Below the pieces are notes generated by a model that saw only the letters and a list, made by a program, of their open reading frames with translations, did not search any database and was not told the DNA's origin. Below, in pieces: positions 40,466 through 48,458 of a DNA stretch of 64,000 nucleotides (its first letter is position 1; each line of letters starts with the position of its first letter). Source of the DNA: Actinomadura coerulea (GTDB lineage Bacteria > Actinomycetota > Actinomycetes > Streptosporangiales > Streptosporangiaceae); NCBI RefSeq assembly GCF_014208105.1, contig NZ_JACHMQ010000001.1, forward strand, positions 6,448,001 through 6,512,000. Direction: 5' to 3'. The position numbers and the translations under genes are program-made.

Positions 40466-41144
40466 GGTGTCTCTTTCCAATGATCTCGGTTTTGGGCGCG
40501 CGGAACGCGGTTCCTCGCATGATGAGTCTTTGCTGGGAAGCGGGCGGCCGTGAGCAGCGGTCACCCGGCGGTTCGAAAGCGCTCCGTTTCGGCGGGTGTC
40601 CGCAGCCGCCATCCAGATCTTCGCTGCGGGGCCGCTGCCGCCAGTTTCCGCCTACCGGAGTCGCGGCTCGACCTCAGCGGTACCTGGTATCGGTCGCCGG
40701 GAGTGTCGGTCCTTTTGGGAACGGCCGGTTATGGGAGGCAGCCGTCCCGTGAGCCTTGCGGCCCGGTCATGAGACTACGGACTTCACCTTCGGCCGCCGA
40801 AATGTGAGGTGTCGCCATACTGGACGCAGCGTAACGTCCAGCGGATGGTGGAGACCGAGTGGTCAGAGCCGATGCCGGTCGCGTTCGGGAGTCTCCCCGG
40901 CGCAGCAGAGACCCAATGCGATGGCAGGGTGGGACTGGGCGCGGGGGTCGGCAGTCGTAGACAGTAAGTCGCCATGCTTCTCGATCAGGTAGGGAATGGG
41001 GATCCCCTTCTGGAGAGTCCCGCGTGTCCTTTCTTCCCGTCCATTCGAGATTAAGGTTTCGCGTAGCTGGCGAGTGTACTGGGCAGGACGATCAGGGGCA
41101 ATGCTTGACACCTATGGATCTGCCCAGGAAAGGGAGAATTTTTC
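40466..41144. other. Gene-poor stretch, probable decayed sequence
   Basis: No convincing gene in any frame. GC looks lower than in neighbours. The best frame, on minus at about 40863-41111, includes RGTLQKGIPIPYLIEKHGD, which reads like real protein but uses a TTA codon and has no ribosome site. A small inverted repeat, CTGGACG/CGTCCAG, lies at 40820-40841. Likely the remains of genes lost here, or long regulatory DNA before the DUF981 gene. Confidence 0.5.
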
Positions 41145-41178
41145 GCCGGCGCGACGCAGTCATCTCGATCGCGCCGGC
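41145..41178 (-). terminator. Hairpin after the 2-oxoacid dehydrogenase operon
   Basis: Perfect 10-bp stem (GCCGGCGCGA at 41145-41154, complement at 41169-41178) with a 14-nt loop, about 85 bp past the E2 stop codon. No T-tail on the minus strand. Confidence 0.55.
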
Positions 41179-41261
41179 CAGGGGCGGGGTGGGGCCGATG
41201 CCGACCGCTTGGCACCGGCCCCTCAGTCTTGCCCGCCCGTCGGCGGCGACGACCCCGGCGG

Positions 41262-42680
41262 CTACGACCAGGCGAGCATGCGGATCGGGTCTTCGAGCAT
41301 GTCCCCGACGTCGCGCAGGACGCGGGAGCCCAGTTCGCCGTCCACGATGCGGTGGTCGAACGAGAGCGCGAGCGTGGTCACCTTGCGGATCGCGAGCTCG
41401 CCCTCGTGCACCCACGGCATGTCCCGGACCTGGCCGAACGCCAGGATCGCGGCCTCGCCCGGGGTGATGATCGGGGTCCCGGCGTCCACCCCGAACACCC
41501 CGACGTTCGTGATCGTGATCGTCCCGTCGGACAGGTCGGCGGGGGACGCCTTGCCCGCGCGGGCCTTCGCCGCCAGCTCGTTCAGAGAGCGCGCGAGGCC
41601 CGGCAGGTCGAGCTCGTGCGCGTCCTTGACCTTGGGGACGATGAGGCCGCGCTCGGTGGCCGCCGCGATCCCGAGGTTCACGTAGCGCTTGACGACGATC
41701 TCCGCGCCGTCCGGGCCGTCCGACCAGGTGGAGTTCACCATCGGGTTGCGCGCCACCGCGGTGAGCAGCGCGCGCGCCACCAGCAGCAGCGGCGACACCT
41801 TCACGTCCGCGAACTCGGGCAGCTCGCGGAGCCGCTTGACGGTCTCCATCGTCCGCGTCACGTCCACCTGGAGGAACTCGGTGACGTGCGGGGCGGTGAA
41901 CGCCGAACCCGACACCGCCGCCGCGGTCGCCTTGCGGACGCCCCTGACGGGGATCCGCTCCTCGCGCGGGCCCGCCTGGGCGGGCGCGGCGGGAGCCTCG
42001 GCCCCGGCCTGCGCGGCGAGGACGTCCTCGCGCGTGATCGATCCCTGCGGACCCGACCCGGTGACGGACGTGAGGTCCACCCCGAGGTCCTTGGCCATCT
42101 TGCGGACGGGCGGCTTGGCCAGCGGCAACCCGTTGCCCGAAGGGCTCGGACGGGGCGCCGGCGGCGCCTGCGGGGCGGGCGCGGGCGCCGGGGCGACCGG
42201 AGCCGCGGACGCCGCGGGCGCGGGGGACGCCGCGCCGTTGGCGGACCTGCGAGGGCGGCGCCTGGTCGTCCCCTCCTTCACGCCGTAGCCGACGAGGACC
42301 GGCGTGCGCTTCGGCGCCTCCTTCGGCGAGACCATGCCGGGCTCGTTGACGGTCGGGACGCCCTCCTCGCGGAGCGCGGCCGCCTGCGCCGGGGGCTCGG
42401 ACACCGGCGTCGCCACGCCGCCCTCGCCGCCGGGGTCCACCGCGATGATCGGGACCCCGACGTCCACGGTCTGCCCCTCGGTGACCATCAGCTCGGTCAC
42501 CACGCCCTCGAACGGGCAGGGCAGCTCCACGATCGCCTTCGCCGTCTCGATCTCGACGATGGTCTGGTTCACCTCGACGGTGTCGCCGGGCTGGACGTGC
42601 CACTTGACGATCTCGGCCTCGGTCAGGCCCTCGCCCACGTCGGGCAGTTTGAACAGTCTGGGCTGGCTCACCGGCGTCAC
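41262..42680 (-). CDS. bkdC: Dihydrolipoamide acyltransferase (E2) of a 2-oxoacid dehydrogenase
   Basis: Protein of 472 residues. One lipoyl domain at the N terminus with the lipoylated Lys in EIETAKAIVELP; an Ala/Pro-rich linker; a peripheral subunit-binding domain (KPPVRKMAKDLGVDLTSVTGSGPQGSITREDV); and the catalytic domain ending LALSFDHRIVDG with the active His. It transfers acyl groups from E1 to CoA. GTG at 42680 overlaps the E1beta stop as GTGA; a GTG 9 bp later is an alternative. Branched-chain substrates are more likely than pyruvate given the single lipoyl domain and E1alpha/E1beta type, but this is not proven. No E3 gene is nearby. Confidence 0.88.
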   Translation of the reverse strand: MTPVSQPRLFKLPDVGEGLTEAEIVKWHVQPGDTVEVNQTIVEIETAKAIVELPCPFEGVVTELMVTEGQTVDVGVPIIAVDPGGEGGVATPVSEPPAQAAALREEGVPTVNEPGMVSPKEAPKRTPVLVGYGVKEGTTRRRPRRSANGAASPAPAASAAPVAPAPAPAPQAPPAPRPSPSGNGLPLAKPPVRKMAKDLGVDLTSVTGSGPQGSITREDVLAAQAGAEAPAAPAQAGPREERIPVRGVRKATAAAVSGSAFTAPHVTEFLQVDVTRTMETVKRLRELPEFADVKVSPLLLVARALLTAVARNPMVNSTWSDGPDGAEIVVKRYVNLGIAAATERGLIVPKVKDAHELDLPGLARSLNELAAKARAGKASPADLSDGTITITNVGVFGVDAGTPIITPGEAAILAFGQVRDMPWVHEGELAIRKVTTLALSFDHRIVDGELGSRVLRDVGDMLEDPIRMLAWS

Positions 42681-43660
42681 CACGCGAAGGTCCGGTCGAC
42701 CGCGTCCAGGATGCGGTCGAGGTCGGGCAGGTAATGGTCCTCGATGCGGGACGGCGGGTACGGGGTGGAGAACCCGCCGACGCGCAGCACCGGCGACTCC
42801 AGCCGGTAGAAGCACTTCTCGGTGATCCGGGCGGCCAGTTCGGCGCCGTACCCGTTGAACACCGGGGCCTCGTGGACGACGACGCAGCGTCCCGTCCGGT
42901 TCACCGAGTCGGTCACCGTTCCGATGTCGAGCGGGTTCAGCGAGCGCAGGTCGATGACCTCCAGCTCGCGCCCCTCCTCGGCGGCGGCCCCCGCCGCCTC
43001 CAGGCACGTCTTCACCGCCGGCCCGTAGGCCAGCAGCGTCGCGTGCTCGCCCGGCCGCACGACCGCGGCGCGGTGCAGCGGCGTCCAGTCGGCCGGGTCC
43101 GCGTCGGTGTCCACCTCCGCCTTGTCCCAGTAGCGGCGCTTCGGCTCGAAGAACACCACCGGGTCGGGGGAGGCGATCGACTGCTGGATCATCGAGTAGG
43201 CGTCCAGCGGGTTCGAGCACGCCACCACGCGCAGGCCGGCGGTGTGCGTGAAGTACGCCTCGGGCGACTCGGAGTGGTGCTCGACCGCGCCGATGCCGCC
43301 GCCGCACGGGATCCGGACGACGACCGGCAGCTCCAGCGCGCCGAGCGAGCGCATCCGCATCTTCGCCAGCTGCGTGATGATCTGGTCGGCGGCGGGGAAC
43401 ACGAACCCGTCGAACTGGATCTCCACGACGGGCCGGTAGCCGCGCAGCGCCAGCCCGATCGCCGTCCCGACGATGCCGGACTCGGCGAGCGGGGTGTCGA
43501 TGACCCGCTCCTCGCCGAAGTCCTTCTGCAGGCCGTCGGTGATGCGGAAGACGCCGCCGAGCTTGCCGACGTCCTCGCCCATGACGAGGACCTTCGGGTC
43601 GTTCTCCATGGCCTTGCGCAGGCCCGTGTTGAGGGCCTTGCCGAGGGTCAGGGTGCTCAC
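42677..43660 (-). CDS. bkdB: 2-oxoacid dehydrogenase E1 beta subunit
   Basis: Protein of 327 residues: TLGKALNTGLRKAMENDPKVLVMGEDVGKLGGVFRIT, the RVIDTPLAESGIVGTAIGLAL stretch, and HHSESPEAYFTHTAGLRVV with the conserved His. It forms the alpha2beta2 E1 with the next gene and handles decarboxylation with thiamine diphosphate. The GTG at 43660 overlaps the E1alpha stop as GTGA; the open frame continues upstream but only within E1alpha. Together with E2 it forms a tightly coupled operon. Confidence 0.93.
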   Translation of the reverse strand: MSTLTLGKALNTGLRKAMENDPKVLVMGEDVGKLGGVFRITDGLQKDFGEERVIDTPLAESGIVGTAIGLALRGYRPVVEIQFDGFVFPAADQIITQLAKMRMRSLGALELPVVVRIPCGGGIGAVEHHSESPEAYFTHTAGLRVVACSNPLDAYSMIQQSIASPDPVVFFEPKRRYWDKAEVDTDADPADWTPLHRAAVVRPGEHATLLAYGPAVKTCLEAAGAAAEEGRELEVIDLRSLNPLDIGTVTDSVNRTGRCVVVHEAPVFNGYGAELAARITEKCFYRLESPVLRVGGFSTPYPPSRIEDHYLPDLDRILDAVDRTFAW

Positions 43661-44787
43661 TTCGCCTCCTCCTCGAACGACGCCAGGTAGGCGGCGAACT
43701 GCTCCTGCTCCTCGGTCATCAGCGGGTGCTCTTCCCCGTACACGTGGTCGAACATCGACAGCGGCTCCGGGTCGGGCAGCGCCAGGCACGCCTCACGCAG
43801 TTCCCTGGTGATCTGCTTGGCCTCGTCCTCCACCTTCTGGAAGAACCCCGCGTCGGCCATGTCGCCGCGCACCAGGTACGCCTTGACGCGCTCGATCGGG
43901 TCCTTGAGCTTCCACGCCTCCTCCTCGGCCTTCAGCCGGTAGCGCGTGGGGTCGTCGGTCGTGGTGTGAGCACCCATCCGGTACGTGTACGCCTCGACGA
44001 GCGTGGGCCCCTGGCCCGTCCTGGCGTTCTCCAAGGCCTTCTTGGTGACGGCCAAGCAGGCGAACACGTCGTTGCCGTCCACGCGGATACCCGGGAAGCC
44101 GAAACCCTGCGCGCGCTTGTAGAGAGGGATCCTGGACTGCCGTTCGAGGGGCTCGGAGATGGCCCACTGGTTGTTCTGGCAGAAGAACACGATCGGCGCG
44201 TTGAAGACCGAGGCGAAGACGAAGGATTCGTTCACGTCGCCTTGGGACGTCGCCCCGTCCCCGAAGTAGGCGATCGTGGCGCCGGCGGACGGGGTGCCGA
44301 GCACACCGTCCCTCTGGACGCCCATCGCGTACCCGGTCGCGTGCAGCGTCTGGCTGCCGATCACGACGGTGTACAGGTGGAAGCCGTGCTCCTTCGGGTC
44401 CCACCCGCCGTGGTTGATGCCCCGGAACATGCCGAGCAGCTTCAGCGGCTCCACGTCCCGGCACCAGGCGACGCCGTGCTCCCGGTACGTCGGGAACACC
44501 ATGTCGTTGGCGGACGCCGCCCGCCCGGAGCCGATCTGCGCCGCCTCCTGGCCGAGCAGGGACGCCCAGAGGCCGAGCTCGCCCTGGCGGGTGAGGGCGA
44601 CGGCCTCCTGGTCGATCCGCCGCACGATCACCAGGTCGCGGTACAGCCCGCGCACGTCCTCGGCGCCGAGGTCCAGCGGGTAGTCCGGATGCTCGATCCG
44701 CTCGCCCTCGGGGGTGAGCAGCTGGACGAGTTCGGGCTCGGCGGCCTTCGGGGTGTCGGGCGCGCCGCGCACGGAGTCGATCGTCAT
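43657..44787 (-). CDS. bkdA: 2-oxoacid dehydrogenase E1 alpha subunit
   Basis: Protein of 376 residues. The thiamine-diphosphate motif runs from IAYFGDGATSQGDVNE to FFCQNNQWAIS (GDG...NN). The phosphorylation-loop region is YRMGAHTTTDDPTRYR. It is the first gene of the E1alpha-E1beta-E2 operon. The ATG at 44787 has GAGGAG 8 bp upstream; a GTG 9 bp earlier is possible. Substrate preference (branched-chain rather than pyruvate) is inferred from overall pattern. An imperfect 20-bp tandem repeat at 44907-44947 lies in the presumed promoter region. Confidence 0.92.
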   Translation of the reverse strand: MTIDSVRGAPDTPKAAEPELVQLLTPEGERIEHPDYPLDLGAEDVRGLYRDLVIVRRIDQEAVALTRQGELGLWASLLGQEAAQIGSGRAASANDMVFPTYREHGVAWCRDVEPLKLLGMFRGINHGGWDPKEHGFHLYTVVIGSQTLHATGYAMGVQRDGVLGTPSAGATIAYFGDGATSQGDVNESFVFASVFNAPIVFFCQNNQWAISEPLERQSRIPLYKRAQGFGFPGIRVDGNDVFACLAVTKKALENARTGQGPTLVEAYTYRMGAHTTTDDPTRYRLKAEEEAWKLKDPIERVKAYLVRGDMADAGFFQKVEDEAKQITRELREACLALPDPEPLSMFDHVYGEEHPLMTEEQEQFAAYLASFEEEAK

Positions 44788-45051
44788 CGATGACACTCCT
44801 CGTTCGGGGCCGTCGCGCGGGGTCGCCGCGCGGCCGGCCGATGTCGACGGCCCGTCCCCGGTAAGGGACAAAAGCCGCAATGCCATCGTGGCAGACATCA
44901 CACCCTGCGATGCAAGCCCCCGCCACCGCGATGCGAGCCCCGCCACCGGAGGTCTTACCCCCGGCTTTACCCCGCGACCCGGACGTGACGCACGTTAAGT
45001 CCGCTATCCCCTATGTCCCGAAGCGCCTGTGGCTCGGCCTCCTGTGACCCG

Positions 45052-46671
45052 CTACTCCCGGGAGAGCGCCCGCGTGGCGCCCGCCGCGACCGTCAGGCCG
45101 AGGAGCAGGCCCGCCGCGACGATGAAGTTGGCGATCCACTGGTAGACGCCCTTGGGCGCGAACTCCATCTCCTGGCCGAGGCTGCCGATCGGCAGGAGGA
45201 GGTCGAGCGTGTAGAAGAACGCGTTGAAGTGCGGCTTGTGGCCGTCGTCCAGGACGTCCGGCCGGTGGATCGTGAAGACGATCGTCCCGAACGCGAGCAG
45301 GCCGATCAGCCAGCTCGCGGCGCGGAACGGGCGGTAGCCGTAGCCGACCAGCCCGTCCTGGAACCAGCCGACGATCTTGCGGGGGAGCCCCTGCGTCCGG
45401 CGCCGGTCCCGGGCCTTGGCGAGCAGGACGGAGCGGCCGTCGGCGTCCAGGCCGAGGGCGCGGTAGGTCTGCGCGAGCCGCTCGTAGGGCTGCGGGGCGT
45501 AGCCGTCGCTGTCGCGGCGCAGCCACGCCAGCCGCTCGCGGGCGGTGAGCGGCGGTTCGAGGGTCTCGTACTGGAGGCCGTCGAGCTGGAGGCGCTCCGG
45601 CCAGGACGCGGCGTCGTCGCGCAGCAGGTTGATGCGCGCGTAGGACAGGTCCGCGGTCCCCTTGATCGGCTCGGCGGTGCGCATCAGCAGCTCCTCGGCC
45701 TGGAGCCGCTGCAGGCCGAGGGCCGTCCCCTCGTCGTGCAACAGGCGCGCGTCGCGCAGGCTGAGCTGCCCGGTGACGCGGGCCCCGGAGAAGCTGACGG
45801 CGCCGACGGCGGTGAACCCGTCCGAGCAGTAGATGTCGGTCTCGACGGCCAGGTCGTCGGCGTTCAGGGCGGTCCGCTTGGGGGCGGCCAGGCGGGCGCC
45901 GACGAACGACAGGTAACCGCCGACGCGGGCGCCGCGCAGCCGGACCTCGCCCTCGGCGGTGAACCCGCCGTCGCAGAACACGTTCGCGGCCACGTCCAGG
46001 CGGCTGGCGTACAGGGCCGCGCCGGACGGGTTGTACAGCCGCGCGCCCCGGAAGATCAGCTGGCCGCCGACGCGGGCCCCCGGCAGCCGGACCTCGCCGT
46101 TGGCGGCGAACCCCTGGTCGCAGTAGACGTTCGCCTCGACCGAGAGGCGGTCGGCGAGCATGGCGTCCCCGCCGGGGTTGGACAGGTGGACGCCCGACAT
46201 GTTGAGGATGCCGGTGATGTTCGCGCCGTCCAGCCAGAGGCCCCCGTTGATGCGGCTGCCCTCCAGCCACAGGTGGCCGTCCACCCGCGTGCCGGAGGCG
46301 ATCAGGCCGGGCAGCCGGCAGCGCATCAGGTGGACGCTGTTCATGCTCGCCCAGTACAGGTGCGGCGCCTCGTCGAAGTCGCAGCCGGTCAGAGCCAGCG
46401 GAACGTGGACCTCCGCGTGCCCGAGGTTCAGCGCGCCGGTGATGCGGGCGCCGCCGAGCCGCACGGCGGCGACCTGGCCGGGCTCGGCCTCCACCGCGCC
46501 GACGAGCAGCGCGACGAGGACCTCCGCCCTGACCATGCGGTCACGTCCCCAGCGGTCGGAGCGCGTGATGTCGTCCATCGCCTGGTCGCCGGACGACAGG
46601 TCGACGGATTCGCCCTTGGGGAACGCCTCCCAGAGGCGGCGTTCCACGGGCGTGAGGTCCTCGATGTTCAT
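45052..46671 (-). CDS. Beta-helix repeat protein with C-terminal membrane helices (paralogue)
   Basis: Protein of 539 residues. It begins MNIEDLTPVERRLWEAFPKG and VRAEVLVALLVGAVEAEPGQV, the same opening as 28983-30440, and ends with FFYTLDLLLPIGSLGQE and a final membrane helix (FIVAAGLLLGLTVAAGATRAL). Between are about fifteen beta-helix turns of the form ARVGGQLIFRGARLYNP and ARVGGYLSFVGARLAAP. The ATG at 46671 is preceded by GGAG. A membrane-tethered scaffold is plausible; no catalytic motif is seen. It lies between the bkd operon and purS, transcribed away from purS. Confidence 0.8.
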   Translation of the reverse strand: MNIEDLTPVERRLWEAFPKGESVDLSSGDQAMDDITRSDRWGRDRMVRAEVLVALLVGAVEAEPGQVAAVRLGGARITGALNLGHAEVHVPLALTGCDFDEAPHLYWASMNSVHLMRCRLPGLIASGTRVDGHLWLEGSRINGGLWLDGANITGILNMSGVHLSNPGGDAMLADRLSVEANVYCDQGFAANGEVRLPGARVGGQLIFRGARLYNPSGAALYASRLDVAANVFCDGGFTAEGEVRLRGARVGGYLSFVGARLAAPKRTALNADDLAVETDIYCSDGFTAVGAVSFSGARVTGQLSLRDARLLHDEGTALGLQRLQAEELLMRTAEPIKGTADLSYARINLLRDDAASWPERLQLDGLQYETLEPPLTARERLAWLRRDSDGYAPQPYERLAQTYRALGLDADGRSVLLAKARDRRRTQGLPRKIVGWFQDGLVGYGYRPFRAASWLIGLLAFGTIVFTIHRPDVLDDGHKPHFNAFFYTLDLLLPIGSLGQEMEFAPKGVYQWIANFIVAAGLLLGLTVAAGATRALSRE

Positions 46672-46766
46672 CGTCTGGCTCCGGGGGTGCTGATGGCTCG
46701 TGATGGGCCATGGTGCCGTACGCTTCAGGATCGTAAGCAAAAGCGCAGATCAGTGAGGGGGCGACC

Positions 46767-47009
46767 GTGGCGCGTGTCGTCGTGGACGTCATGCTGAAGC
46801 CGGAGATCCTCGACCCGCAGGGGCAGGCGATCGCCCGCAAGCTGCCGCAGATGGGGTTCGACGGGGTCGTGGCCGTCCGGCAGGGCAAGCGGTTCGAGGT
46901 GGAGCTGGAGGGGGAGGCCGACGAGGCCGCCCTGGAGAAGGTGGCCAAGATCGCCGAGACGCTGCTGGCGAACCCGGTGATCGAGAACTACGAGGTTCAC
47001 GTTCTGTAA
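46767..47009 (+). CDS. purS: Phosphoribosylformylglycinamidine synthase subunit PurS
   Basis: Protein of 80 residues with the PurS pattern: VVVDVMLKPEILDPQGQAIARKLPQMGF and the C-terminal NPVIENYEVHV. With PurQ and PurL it forms the multi-subunit FGAM synthase of purine synthesis. Start GTG at 46767 after GAGGGGG. Unusually an HATPase gene lies between purS and purQ. Confidence 0.96.
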   Translation: MARVVVDVMLKPEILDPQGQAIARKLPQMGFDGVVAVRQGKRFEVELEGEADEAALEKVAKIAETLLANPVIENYEVHVL

Positions 47010-47229
47010 CCGCCCCGGCGCGCGGCCGGGACCGGCCCGCGGCCCGACCCGGCGGCAGAACACCGCTCGGTTTCCGGCCGCGACATGGCCCGTTCCAAAA
47101 TGTGGGCCCCGCGACTGTGGCGATTACGGAAGATTCCTCCGGGGAACTGTTAGCTGCGTTGAGTCGTCGAGCACGCTCCGGGACCGGGGGCACGGTCGGG
47201 ACGCCCGGAGCATGACACGAGGTGTCCGG

Positions 47230-47676
47230 GTGGATATGAGGTTCTCGCTCGCGCTGCCGCGCGACGCGATGAGCATCCCGGTGGTCCGCCGGGTGACGGG
47301 CGAGGCCCTGCGCGGCCTGGGCGTCGCCGAGGACTGCGTCGACGACCTGCTGGTCGCGATCTCCGAGGCGTGCACGAACGTCATCGAGCACGCCCGCGCG
47401 AACGGCGACTACGAGGTCACCGGCCACGTGGCCGACGGCACCTGCCTGCTCAAGATCATGGACTGGGGCCGCGGGCTGCGGTCCGCCCCGCCCGAGCCCG
47501 GGCCGCTGAGCGAGTCGGGGCGCGGGATCAAGCTCATGCGCGCGCTGGTGGATGACCTGAACATCGACTCCGTGCCCGACCGCGGCACCGTCGTTCACCT
47601 GCGAAAGCGGCTGACCTGGAGGGACGGGGCGCTGGTCCGGCGCCTCGACCGCAACCTCATTCCCAACGCCGGGTAG
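47230..47676 (+). CDS. RsbW-like ATP-binding protein (anti-sigma-type HATPase)
   Basis: Protein of 148 residues with N box SEACTNVIEHA, G1 box DWGRGL and G2 box SGRGIKLMRAL. It is a paralogue of the gene at 9815-10228. GTG at 47230 is chosen because ACGAGGTG is just upstream and the protein then begins VDMRFSLALPRDA, the usual family start; ATG 47212 is the alternative. It is probably an anti-sigma or anti-sigma-like regulator. Its position between purS and purQ, on the same strand, may link it to their transcript, but a 220-bp gap with its own likely promoter precedes it. Confidence 0.88.
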   Translation: MDMRFSLALPRDAMSIPVVRRVTGEALRGLGVAEDCVDDLLVAISEACTNVIEHARANGDYEVTGHVADGTCLLKIMDWGRGLRSAPPEPGPLSESGRGIKLMRALVDDLNIDSVPDRGTVVHLRKRLTWRDGALVRRLDRNLIPNAG

Positions 47677-47777
47677 ATTGGGACCTGCGCGCGGGGGAAT
47701 GCGACGCGCATCGGGGTTGATCGGCGGAGAAGATCCCGATCGTCTCGGCCGCACCTCATTTCGGAGGAACAGAACAG

Positions 47778-48458
47778 ATGGACGCTGCCCGGGTTGGGAT
47801 CATCACCTTCCCAGGTTCCCTTGACGACAAGGACGCCGCACGCGCGGTGCGGCTGGCCGGCGCGGAGCCGGTCGCCCTCTGGCACGGCGACCGCGACCTG
47901 CGGGGGGTCGACGCCGTCGTCCTGCCCGGCGGGTTCTCCTACGGGGACTACCTGCGCGCGGGGGCTATCGCCCGGTTCGCGCCGCTGATGTCCGAGGTCG
48001 TGGCCGCCGCCGGCGACGGCCTGCCCGTCCTCGGCATCTGCAACGGCTTCCAGGTGCTGTGCGAGTCGCACCTGCTGCCCGGCGCGCTGCTCCCGAACGC
48101 GGGGCTGCACTTCGTCTGCCGCGACCAGCGGCTGCGCGTCGAGAACGCCGACACCGCCTGGACCTCCGAGTACCAGGAGGGCCAGGAGCTGGTGATCCCG
48201 GTGAAGAACCGGGACGGGCGCTACACCGCCGACCGGGAGACGCTGCTCGAACTGGCCGACTCCGGCCGCATCGTCGCCCGCTACCTCGACCTGAACCCGA
48301 ACGGCTCCCAGGACGACATCGCCGGGATCTGCAACGAGGCCGGCAACGTGGTCGGGCTCATGCCCCATCCCGAGCACGCCGTCGAGTCGCTGACCGGGCC
48401 GTCCACCGACGGGCTCGGCTTCTTCACCTCGATCGTCAAGAGACTGGTCAACGCATGA
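47778..48458 (+). CDS. purQ: Phosphoribosylformylglycinamidine synthase subunit PurQ
   Basis: Protein of 226 residues, a class I glutamine amidotransferase. The nucleophile Cys is in VLGICNGFQVLC; the catalytic His-Glu pair is in LMPHPEHAVE. VLPGGFSYGDYLRAGAIAR supplies the oxyanion region. It releases ammonia from glutamine for PurL. A good ribosome site (GGAGG) precedes the ATG. The stop overlaps purL by ATGA. Confidence 0.97.
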   Translation: MDAARVGIITFPGSLDDKDAARAVRLAGAEPVALWHGDRDLRGVDAVVLPGGFSYGDYLRAGAIARFAPLMSEVVAAAGDGLPVLGICNGFQVLCESHLLPGALLPNAGLHFVCRDQRLRVENADTAWTSEYQEGQELVIPVKNRDGRYTADRETLLELADSGRIVARYLDLNPNGSQDDIAGICNEAGNVVGLMPHPEHAVESLTGPSTDGLGFFTSIVKRLVNA

